From Amanita rubescens (Eukaryota > Basidiomycota > Agaricomycetes > Agaricales > Amanitaceae), in NCBI GenBank assembly GCA_015039365.1, contig WION01000043.1:62001-126000 (forward strand): a stretch of DNA of 64,000 nt, in the 5' to 3' direction. A program made the position numbers and the translations under genes. Positions 49,588 through 57,223 of the stretch are shown here, piece by piece (position 1 is the first letter of the stretch; every line of letters begins with the position of its first letter). A model generated the notes under the pieces. The model saw only the letters and a list, made by a program, of their open reading frames with translations, was not told the DNA's origin and did not search any database.

Positions 49588-51315
49588 TCAGGTGTTCATG
49601 TTGTGCATGGCGTCGTCATCGTGCTGATAGCCGTAGTCGCCGTAAAGGTCGCAGGCGTCGTCGTCGGCTCCGTCGCACTGTCGTCCGTTGACGCATGCCT
49701 GACACTGTGACGCGTGGTGTGCCTTCTTCTTTCCCTTCTTCTTCGGCTGATGAGGGCGGCGGCTAGTGGAAGCGGAGGTATTGGCGGCATCTGCGGTAGT
49801 TCGAGAACGTCCTTTCTTCTTAGTGGAAGGACCGGGCGTCGGATCGCGTCGGCGCGTGGGAGCGCATGGAGGTAGAGTAGACATAGGAGGAATTGCAGTA
49901 GCGAGATGGTGATCCTCAGAGGCATGCTTTCCTCGGCAGTGAATGCAGCGGTTGTAACGATGGGGGCGTTGATTGGCGGCATTTGTCATACTGCGGGTCG
50001 TAGGTCGTCGAGAAGGCGGAGTGTCGTTTCGTCGAGCAGTGGGGACAGGAATATTCCAGACTCCGTGGCGAATAACGGTGGTGGTTGGGGGTGATGCGGA
50101 TCGAGGAGGAGGAGGAGCCTTCTTATCTCGTTTCGGTTCTTCCTCAATGAGATCGCCTGTTGTACGGATTCGGCGATGAAGATCGAGATCGCTGATCGCA
50201 TTATTGATCTGCGCAATGTGGTCGCTAGTGAGTTGATGCAAGGGAACTCCATCTGCGAATTCGGTCGTGGTCCATTCTGTGTCTCCTTGGATACTGGACA
50301 AGAGATCTCGGATCTTTCCGGTGAGGCACCAGATTTCTCTTGATTTACGATCTGTCTCCATAATGCATCTAGTTGCTCGGTGTCGGTCGGGTGTAACTTC
50401 GGTAGCGCGAAACCAATGGTTGACAGCGATGCGGTTATTCTGATCGTGAGGCTGTATTTTTAGTCCAAACCTTTGATCGTCAATGCTTTCTATAGCAAGG
50501 ATGATGTAGCGTTCGATGTCAGCTGTGAGAAGTCGTCGTAATAGATCTATCGCCAATTGATCTAGGTTTCCTCCTTTCGGGTGAATGTCTTCCCAGTATA
50601 GTGACGTAACGTTTACAAACGTTTCGATTAAATCGGCACAATGATAGTTGTACTGATCTCGGGCTTGACCGGCAAGGGTAGTGGCGGTTCGGAAATCCAT
50701 GAGAAGTCGCCAGACTCGAGCTATCCTTTCTTGGTCAAAGATGTCGACCTGTAATCTAGCGGCGTTACAGATTAGAGTGACGCGGTCTCTAACCTTGGTG
50801 TAAGTAGTAATTCCGTGATAACTGAGATAGAGATCGGGGGTGGTTCGTATGATGGGGCCAGCCATATCGCGGTTAGTCCCATCTGTACCGTGACTCTGGT
50901 CGTTGCCTCGAATAGATTCGTTATGAGGTTGAGTCGAAGCGTGACCGGCAAGTACCGTCTCTCTATGTAAGGTAACGCTAATGTCTTCAGCGTTTCTAGG
51001 TGGGATCGGTCGGCTATTGCGATCTTCCGTAATTCGTCCAGGTACAGCCAGAGTTTCTGATGTTCCGTGGTGGGTTTCCTGGGTTTCGGTGGGAGTGATC
51101 GGGATCGTCTGAGACGAGGTTTGATCGGGAGATCTGTGGGGAACATCAACGAAGTCGTTCGGGTCAATGTCTTCTTCGTCGGTGTCGGTGGTATGAAGAA
51201 CGAGTCGAGGTCGGTGAGGTTCAGTGGTGAATCGGGTGTCGGTGGTGTCTCCGGCATAAAATTCGGACCAGGGGAAGCGTTGAACGGTGTCGGTGGTGTC
51301 GTTTCCATTCTGCAT
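49588..51315 (-). CDS. third retrotransposon gene, 575 aa, zinc-knuckle-like
   Basis: A long open frame on the element's sense strand, between pol and the 3' LTR, in the position env holds in retroviruses. The ATG at 51315 lies 26 bases after the pol stop. Residues 1-170 are Thr/Asp/Pro-rich. Residues about 170-380 look globular and helical (RVTLICNAARLQVDIF, RIARVWRLLMDFRTATTLAG, LIETFVNVTSLYWEDIHP). Then comes a basic, Pro-rich region with a CX2CX4HX4H motif (CIHCRGKHASEDHH), a KKKGRS tract and a Cys-rich end (CQACVNGRQC). There is no signal peptide or membrane segment, so it is not an envelope protein. It could be a second nucleic-acid-binding protein. I know no name for it. Confidence 0.7.
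   Translation of the reverse strand: MQNGNDTTDTVQRFPWSEFYAGDTTDTRFTTEPHRPRLVLHTTDTDEEDIDPNDFVDVPHRSPDQTSSQTIPITPTETQETHHGTSETLAVPGRITEDRNSRPIPPRNAEDISVTLHRETVLAGHASTQPHNESIRGNDQSHGTDGTNRDMAGPIIRTTPDLYLSYHGITTYTKVRDRVTLICNAARLQVDIFDQERIARVWRLLMDFRTATTLAGQARDQYNYHCADLIETFVNVTSLYWEDIHPKGGNLDQLAIDLLRRLLTADIERYIILAIESIDDQRFGLKIQPHDQNNRIAVNHWFRATEVTPDRHRATRCIMETDRKSREIWCLTGKIRDLLSSIQGDTEWTTTEFADGVPLHQLTSDHIAQINNAISDLDLHRRIRTTGDLIEEEPKRDKKAPPPPRSASPPTTTVIRHGVWNIPVPTARRNDTPPSRRPTTRSMTNAANQRPHRYNRCIHCRGKHASEDHHLATAIPPMSTLPPCAPTRRRDPTPGPSTKKKGRSRTTADAANTSASTSRRPHQPKKKGKKKAHHASQCQACVNGRQCDGADDDACDLYGDYGYQHDDDAMHNMNT
50772..51308 (-). CDS. overlapping retrotransposon frame, 178 aa
   Basis: It starts 7 nt downstream of the ATG of the 575-residue frame and lies wholly inside it in a different frame. 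The N-terminal half is Pro/Ser/Thr/Arg-rich (ETTPPTPFNASPGPNF, LRRSRSLPPKPRKP). The second half is well-formed helix-like sequence (LWLYLDELRKIAIADRSHLE, TLRLNLITNLFEATTRV). Its composition looks more protein-like than the overlapping part of the longer frame. Leaky scanning from the first ATG would allow both. It could also be chance, or it could be the ancestral exon of the third gene. Confidence 0.45.
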   Translation of the reverse strand: METTPPTPFNASPGPNFMPETPPTPDSPLNLTDLDSFFIPPTPTKKTLTRTTSLMFPTDLPIKPRLRRSRSLPPKPRKPTTEHQKLWLYLDELRKIAIADRSHLETLKTLALPYIERRYLPVTLRLNLITNLFEATTRVTVQMGLTAIWLAPSYEPPPISISVITELLLTPRLETASL

Positions 51316-51340
51316 GGTAACTTGGTATGTGAGTGATATT

Positions 51341-54300
51341 TCAGAGTTTCCTTCGTCTTTTATATTCTAGAAGGAGGTCTTCCATATGCGTCAAGTTATT
51401 TTCTGGTTCCCATGTGTTTTCGCTGGTGTCATAGCCTTTCCACTTTACTAGGAATTGTAATTTCCCTCTAAACTTGCGATGTGCAAGCAGTGCTTCTACT
51501 TCGTATTCTTGTTCTCCTTCGATCAGATCGGGAGGGGGCCTTGTTTCCGTCATTCCGTGAAAGGAAGTTTCTTTGAACGGCGTTAGTAAGGCGGCGTGGA
51601 ATACGTTATGAATTTTCCATTGTCTTGGTAGCGTGAGACGATATGTCACTGGTCCTAAGACTTCTTTGATGGAAAAGGGACCTTCTCGTTTAGGTGCGAG
51701 CTTTCTGCTCTGATAAGGAATCTTCAGGTTCCTAGACTCTAACCATACTTTGTCATTGACTTTGAACGGTTTAGTCTTTCTCGTTGTTCTTTCCATCATC
51801 TTAGCTCGTGCTAGATCATGTGCGGCGAGTGCTTCTTCTCGTGCGCGGAACAAGGAGTTGATGCGGTTATCGGCGGTTGGTGTATTTGTCTTGTTTGAGA
51901 CAAGGGGAAGTGCAACCGGGGATGTTCCATACATCAATTGAAAGGGCGATTGTTTCAATGCTTCATGAGTGCGTGAATTATGCGCGAATTGTGCTATTGG
52001 TATCATCTTGTTCCAAGTATCTGGTTCATAGGCACAGAATATTCGGAGATAAGCTTCTAATTCGGCGTTATATCGTTCCATTTGTCCATCAGTCTGTGGA
52101 TGGAAGGCGGTACTCATTTTGTGTTTGATTTTCAATGAGTCCATTATGCCGTTAAAGACATGTGATGCGAACTGTGGTCCTCGATCGGAGATCATGACGT
52201 CGGGTAAACCGAAGTTTTTGAATACATTCCGAATGTAGAGGTCGGCGGTTTCGTCGGCGGTGATAGTTTTGTTACAAGGCATGAGAATTACTCCCTTTGT
52301 AAGTCCTTGATCGACCACGATAAAGATAGAATCGAAACCGTTACTTGTCGGTAAATCAGTTATGAAATCCATAGTTATTTGTTGAAAGGGTCGGTGTGCG
52401 TGAGACTTGATTGGCATCAGAGGTGCGGCAGTAGGGTGTGTATTCGATTTCATTTGTTGACATGCCGTGCATCCGTCAATGAACTGTTTAACCATTTTGG
52501 ACATTAATGGCCACCAGTAATATTCCTTTAATAAGGCGAGTGTTTTGAAGAAACCGGGGTGTCCGCTTGTTGGTGATTCATGAAAATCTCTAATAATATC
52601 TCGGCGAAGATCGGTGTCAGGGGGAATAAAGGATTTCCCTTTGTACAGGATTAATTCATCGTCAAGGGTCCAATCAGAAAGGGCAGTGCGTAAAGGTGGC
52701 GTTCCTTTTTCTTTTAGACATTTCTTGATTGATTGAGCAAATTCGTCTTTGACAGTTATTTCTATTGCTCTGTTACGGAGATCTTCGGCGATTGTGCGAA
52801 CAAAGAGTTCTTTTGGGAGCATCGTTATTAACTCTTCTGGTTCGTCTTTTGTCATATGATCGGGTCGGCGGGATAGTGCATCCGCTATTATTAGTTTTGC
52901 TCCGGGAACGTGGGTTAATTTAATATTAAATCGAGATAAGTCGTTCCACCATCGTGCTTGGCGGTTCGTAAGACGTTGTGGTTCTCGATAATAGAGTAAA
53001 TTCTTGTGGTCGCAATGAATAATGACAGGGTGTTCTGCTCCTTCAAGCAGGTATCTCCATTCGTTATAAAGAGCGTAGTAAATGGCGAATAACTCTCGGT
53101 CGTAGATTTGCCATCGTGTTTCAGTTGGCGTTAAAGCGTGGGATAGGTATCCACATGGGTGTAAGTCGCCATTATCATCTTTTTGCATAAGAACTGCTCC
53201 GATTGCGCGGTCTGATGCGTCCGTTTGTAGAATAAAGGGTTTGTTAACATCGGGCATCATTAAGACAGGTGCGGATGTGAAGCGTTCTTTTAATAGATCA
53301 AATGCGACTTGGCATTCTGCGGTCCATGTCCATAATTTGTTTTTCTTTGTTAGGTCGTGCAGGGGTCGTGCAAGATGGGCGAATCCGAAAATAAACCTTC
53401 GGTAGTAATTTCCGAATCCTAAAAAGGATCTAACTTGTTTAACGGTAGTAGGGGTTGGCCAGTCCCTGATTCCGGCAAGTTTGATCGGGTCCATTTTTAT
53501 TGTATTTTTGGATATGACGGTGCCTAGAAAATCAACTTCTTGGGCAGCGAATTTACACTTTTCAAGCTTGAGGTAAAGATCGTGTTTCTGTAATCGTTCA
53601 AGTACTTGTTTTGTTCGAATCTCGAGTTCTTCTTTAGTGCGCGCGTGTATTAGCATGTCATCCATGTAGATGACAAGCCATCCTTTCTCTGTAAAATCCC
53701 TGAAATAATCGTCCATCATTGCTTGAAACGTTGCTGGTGAATTTCGTAATCCAAAGAACATGACGTTAGGTTCAAATAAACCTCGATTGGTGATAAAGGC
53801 GGCTTTCCATCTGTCAGATTCCTTGATTTGAACGTTATTATATCCCCATCGGATATCCAATTTTGTAAAGTATTCCGAATCTTTGAGTTTGATCATAAGA
53901 TCGGAGATAAGAGGTAGTGGATATGCGTTTGGTTTAGTATATTCGTTCAGATATCGATAATCTTGGCAGGGTCGTAATTTTTGTGCTTCTTTCTTTTCTA
54001 CAAAGAAGAAAGGTGATGCCTGCGGTGATTTCGACGGTCTGATGTAGCCTTTTTCGACGTGTTCTTTAATCCATTCATCCAGTGTATTTTGCTGTTTTGG
54101 AGATAAGGGATAGATTTTTCCTCTTTTTGGTATGAAATCATCGCGAAGTTCTATCTGGTGATCCCAAGATCGGCTTTCTGGGAATCGTTCACTTGCTTTT
54201 TTCTCGAATACGTCTTTCCATGCCGAGTATTCAGGAGGGAGCGTGTAAACCTCCTCTATTTGATGGTATTTGTGTTCCATTTGTTGAGCTGGTGTATATC

Positions 54301-54946
54301 GTGCGATAGTTACTTGGTCGTATTCGTCTTCTGACCAGCTTCCTATATCCTCAAATGTATGCGTGTTCCATCCGTGATCTGTCGTCTGCGATCCTTTGTG
54401 TGACATCAAATATCCGATAACGAGATCTTCTTCCTGTTCAGGCATAGCTATTCTGTCAATCTGTTGACAGATGCTCCGAAGTGATGCCTTGATCTTGTCC
54501 TGTTCAGAGTCTCGGAACTCTAGAGTCTTTTCTCTCCAATTTACATCAGGGTTATGCTTCTCTAGCCAAGGAAGCCCCAGTATAATCGTTTGTTTTCCTA
54601 TTGCTGATACGTGAAACCATTCGGTCATGCGTTTCCCGTTCATTTCGAAGGTGATTAGACATTGTTCATTGATTTCTCCTTCTTTGTTTATGGTGCCATC
54701 GACGTTATAAACTCTAATTGGTCGTGGAGTTTTTCGTTTTCTCCATTTGTGTGCTATCTTTTTGTCGATAAATATCCCTTCGGCTCCGCAGTCGACAAGG
54801 GCAATGAGGTTTTCAGTGTTGTTTTCAGTTTCAACTTTGATAGGGACAGATAATCTTCGTTTTGAAATAGATTGTACTGTTACATGGGATATATTGAGAG
54901 TTGAATCTGGTGTATCTGAGACTTCATCCACTGTCATGAGTCCCAC
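51341..54946 (-). CDS. pol: pol polyprotein: PR-RT-RH-IN-chromodomain
   Basis: An open frame of 1201 codons, -1 relative to gag. The first ATG is at 54937, twelve bases after the gag TAA (54951-54949). Protease: LVDCGAEG near residue 50, with Cys in the DS/TG motif, as in many basidiomycete elements. Reverse transcriptase: IYMDDMLIHA near residue 425. RNase H: LQTDASDRAIGAVL and DRELFAIYYAL. Integrase: an HHCC zinc domain (HESPTSGHPG ... CTACQQM), then the DDE residues in MDFITDLP, ISDRGPQF and QMERYNAELE. The last 55 residues are a chromodomain (FLVKWKGYDTSENTWEPENN), which directs integration through histone marks in related elements. The motifs expected for each enzyme are present. The stop-then-ATG arrangement suggests reinitiation, or a -1 slip at TTTTTAACA. 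Confidence 0.9.
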   Translation of the reverse strand: MGLMTVDEVSDTPDSTLNISHVTVQSISKRRLSVPIKVETENNTENLIALVDCGAEGIFIDKKIAHKWRKRKTPRPIRVYNVDGTINKEGEINEQCLITFEMNGKRMTEWFHVSAIGKQTIILGLPWLEKHNPDVNWREKTLEFRDSEQDKIKASLRSICQQIDRIAMPEQEEDLVIGYLMSHKGSQTTDHGWNTHTFEDIGSWSEDEYDQVTIARYTPAQQMEHKYHQIEEVYTLPPEYSAWKDVFEKKASERFPESRSWDHQIELRDDFIPKRGKIYPLSPKQQNTLDEWIKEHVEKGYIRPSKSPQASPFFFVEKKEAQKLRPCQDYRYLNEYTKPNAYPLPLISDLMIKLKDSEYFTKLDIRWGYNNVQIKESDRWKAAFITNRGLFEPNVMFFGLRNSPATFQAMMDDYFRDFTEKGWLVIYMDDMLIHARTKEELEIRTKQVLERLQKHDLYLKLEKCKFAAQEVDFLGTVISKNTIKMDPIKLAGIRDWPTPTTVKQVRSFLGFGNYYRRFIFGFAHLARPLHDLTKKNKLWTWTAECQVAFDLLKERFTSAPVLMMPDVNKPFILQTDASDRAIGAVLMQKDDNGDLHPCGYLSHALTPTETRWQIYDRELFAIYYALYNEWRYLLEGAEHPVIIHCDHKNLLYYREPQRLTNRQARWWNDLSRFNIKLTHVPGAKLIIADALSRRPDHMTKDEPEELITMLPKELFVRTIAEDLRNRAIEITVKDEFAQSIKKCLKEKGTPPLRTALSDWTLDDELILYKGKSFIPPDTDLRRDIIRDFHESPTSGHPGFFKTLALLKEYYWWPLMSKMVKQFIDGCTACQQMKSNTHPTAAPLMPIKSHAHRPFQQITMDFITDLPTSNGFDSIFIVVDQGLTKGVILMPCNKTITADETADLYIRNVFKNFGLPDVMISDRGPQFASHVFNGIMDSLKIKHKMSTAFHPQTDGQMERYNAELEAYLRIFCAYEPDTWNKMIPIAQFAHNSRTHEALKQSPFQLMYGTSPVALPLVSNKTNTPTADNRINSLFRAREEALAAHDLARAKMMERTTRKTKPFKVNDKVWLESRNLKIPYQSRKLAPKREGPFSIKEVLGPVTYRLTLPRQWKIHNVFHAALLTPFKETSFHGMTETRPPPDLIEGEQEYEVEALLAHRKFRGKLQFLVKWKGYDTSENTWEPENNLTHMEDLLLEYKRRRKL

Positions 54947-54948
54947 TG

Positions 54949-56007
54949 TTAAAAATCCTCATTTTCATCGGCAAGAGATAGTAATAGATCATTCTTTTCG
55001 TCGATTGACATCCCTTTCATCAGCGCTCGGATGTTCTTGGTGTAATTTGGTTTAGACTCTCGGACTTCTTCTTCTTCCCAATTTCCGTCACCATCATTTG
55101 ATGTGGCTCGAATGTGACGTTTGGGCGTGAATCCTCTTTTCCTTCCTCCTTTAAATCGGCCTTTCCCTTTGTTTCTTTTCTTCTTTGGGCATTGCCCTGA
55201 CATGTGTCCTTTGATTCCGCAGATAAAACATAAACCGTCTTTGATGTAGCGTTCTCTTTCTTCTTTGGACATAGATCTGATCGTAAGTTCTAATTCTGGG
55301 TCTTCTTCGTATTCCAGAAATTTATGATCGATCTGCATAGCCCATGATTCGTCGTTATGAGAGGATGATGAATGACCATTTCCAGATCGAGGGGAATAAG
55401 CATATGAACGGGTTCGGATGTTGTCGAGTTTGATAGCAATGTCGTACCAATCTTGTAGTGTTTTTGGGTTCATGAGCATTGCTTTTTCGAACTCGGGTGC
55501 TGTAAGTCCTTTTCCGAACATATGGAATGCTGCTTCTCCTTCGATTCCGGCTTTCGTGATTTGTTCCTTGAACTGATTAACGTAGTTTGGTAAGGTCATC
55601 TGTTTCTTTCCTTTCATAGACGATCTGTTCTGTAGATTGAGAATTTTCGTGTATGCATTTCCACTTGGATCAACTTCTCCCCAATCTGTCAAGAATGACA
55701 GTTTAAATGCTTCCCAGTCATCGAATAAAGCAGGTCTCGTGATGCCTCCTTCGGTTGTGGCACGAGATTTTCGTAGTTCTGCTAATTTATTCTTTTTCCA
55801 TTGTCTAGCTCCGTCTGAGATTTTATTCAGGGCGGCAAGGATTTTTAAACGGTCTGTGTTCATCCGTTCAGGGTTCATATCAAAGAAGATTTCGATATCT
55901 TCTATGAATGTGTTGGCATCCTTTCGCTTCCCTTTGAATTCAGGAAGATCTCCGATGAGACTAGGGGTTCGTGGGTTAGGTATAGGGTCTGTGCTTCCTC
56001 CAGACAT
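54949..56007 (-). CDS. gag: gag (with a possible non-AUG N-terminal extension)
   Basis: The first ATG at 56007 opens 352 residues. There is a Ty3-type capsid region (DLPEFKGKRKDANTFIEDIE, WEAFKLSFLTDWG, YVNQFKEQITKAG), a CCHC zinc knuckle (CFICGIKGHMSGQC) and a basic tail (KGKGRFKGGRKRG). The same frame is open upstream, with no stop and no ATG, to about 56680. That adds some 224 codons whose sequence looks real (HVVKTDWRAPPNR, YFADLYLQEQHIRFDHLTER), ending at a TAG preceded by CCG. Either a non-AUG start or an intron with acceptor CGTAG|GTT is used. The domain identity is firm; the start is not. Confidence 0.8.
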   Translation of the reverse strand: MSGGSTDPIPNPRTPSLIGDLPEFKGKRKDANTFIEDIEIFFDMNPERMNTDRLKILAALNKISDGARQWKKNKLAELRKSRATTEGGITRPALFDDWEAFKLSFLTDWGEVDPSGNAYTKILNLQNRSSMKGKKQMTLPNYVNQFKEQITKAGIEGEAAFHMFGKGLTAPEFEKAMLMNPKTLQDWYDIAIKLDNIRTRSYAYSPRSGNGHSSSSHNDESWAMQIDHKFLEYEEDPELELTIRSMSKEERERYIKDGLCFICGIKGHMSGQCPKKKRNKGKGRFKGGRKRGFTPKRHIRATSNDGDGNWEEEEVRESKPNYTKNIRALMKGMSIDEKNDLLLSLADENEDF

Positions 56008-56750
56008 CCTTGGTGGGGGTGATGGATCTCTTCGTGGTGGAGTTGGGTCGGGTTTAGGTTCGTCTACTTCGATTCTGTCAGAGTCAAACGGGTCTTCTTC
56101 GTTTTCTTTAGGGTTCGAAGGATCTGGTTCGGGATTGGTCGGTTGTTGGGCAGGTGTTGGTGTCGTTCCAACTGAAAGATCACTGAGAAAATCAAGGGAT
56201 AGATCGGGTTTTTGATCTGTTTTTCCTTCTTCCTCGGATTCACTATCGTTTAGGCCAAATTTTGCTTTCTTTTTGCCTTTTGTCTGTATGGAAAGGAGAG
56301 TTTTCGGTCTTAAGTTCTCCGGTAGAGCGTCAACAGTCCCCTTTATCCAAATGGGGGTGTTGAAATATTCGTTAGGAACGAATTCTTGTGTTTCGGATGC
56401 TATCCAACGTTCTGTGAGGTGATCGAATCTGATGTGCTGTTCCTGAAGATATAGATCTGCGAAATAATAATATGATTCGTTCGGAGGTCTAGTTTCTTTT
56501 TGTGGTATCCAGAATTCTTGTTCTTTAACTGGATTTCCTCCTGTATCTTCCCAGATTCGTTTTGCACCGTTTAGTCTGACGTAGTATCCGTCAAGAACGT
56601 AGTTCCCTTTATGATCTCGTGTAGCTCTATTCGGTGGAGCTCTCCAATCCGTTTTGACAACGTGGCCAGTAACCTACGGGCTGGCTTTCCGGAAGTTCGT
56701 CGAAGTGTATGTTTATCAAATGCCAATGAATCGATGTTCAGGCTTATTGA

Positions 56751-56763
56751 TAAGTTCGACTTA
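56751..56763 (-). promoter_or_regulatory. self-priming primer-binding site
   Basis: In element sense, TAAGTCGAACTTA lies two bases after the 5' LTR and is the exact complement of TAAGTTCGACTTA inside the LTR (56949-56961), just downstream of the TATA box. That is the Tf1-type arrangement, in which the 5' end of the RNA primes its own reverse transcription. Confidence 0.7.
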
Positions 56764-56765
56764 AT

Positions 56766-57218
56766 TGTTACGAACTCGTTAATCTCAACTTAAGTTGCAG
56801 CGGCAACTCTAGTCACGATTACAAGTCTTAAGTCAAACGTTAAGATTATAAGTTCAATACTAAGTCAAGACGTTGACTTAGGATCTGAGGACGATTGTGG
56901 TAGATGAGTTTAAGAGTACGGTTATATTGCCAGACGACAATAAACAGCTAAGTCGAACTTAGGGTTCGACTCTAGAATACAAGCGGTACTTATACTAGTA
57001 AGTACAATGAGACGTACTAATTAATGTATAAAGGTAAGTACGAGAATAGGTATAAGGACGGCGTCATATATGGAACAAGGAATGGTATAAGTAAAGGAAC
57101 GAGTTAGTCCGTATGAATCGAGCATAAGGGAGACGACGAGTAAGGTATACATAAAGAAAATAAACATGTCCGATGTATCATGTAAGCATAATGCGGGAGT
57201 CCGTACCGTGTTGTAACA
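56766..57218 (-). repeat. 5' LTR
   Basis: Identical by eye to the 3' LTR. U3 runs from 57218. The TATAAG box is near 56995, and the likely transcript start is at about 56962. Confidence 0.9.
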
Positions 57219-57223
57219 GTATT
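57219..57223 (+). repeat. target-site duplication, right copy (GTATT)
   Basis: Matches 49090-49094. The gene B frame continues at 57224 (AGA GTT GGG). Confidence 0.9.

Larger units (their letters stand above)
49095..57218 (-). mobile_element. Ty3/gypsy chromovirus LTR retrotransposon, 8124 bp, very recent
   Basis: Bounded by two 453-bp LTRs that read as identical in the given sequence and start TG and end CA, with GTATT duplications outside. Read on the minus strand the order is 5' LTR (57218-56766), priming site, gag, pol (protease, reverse transcriptase, RNase H, integrase, chromodomain), a third gene, purine tract and 3' LTR (49547-49095). The chromodomain and self-priming signal place it near the Tf1/sushi group. 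All large frames are open, so it is probably competent for transposition or was very recently. It sits antisense within gene B. Confidence 0.9.

Noticed and set aside
49588..51315. Envelope gene making the element a retrovirus-like agent
   Set aside because: No signal peptide, membrane segment or glycosylation pattern; the motifs are zinc-binding and basic instead.
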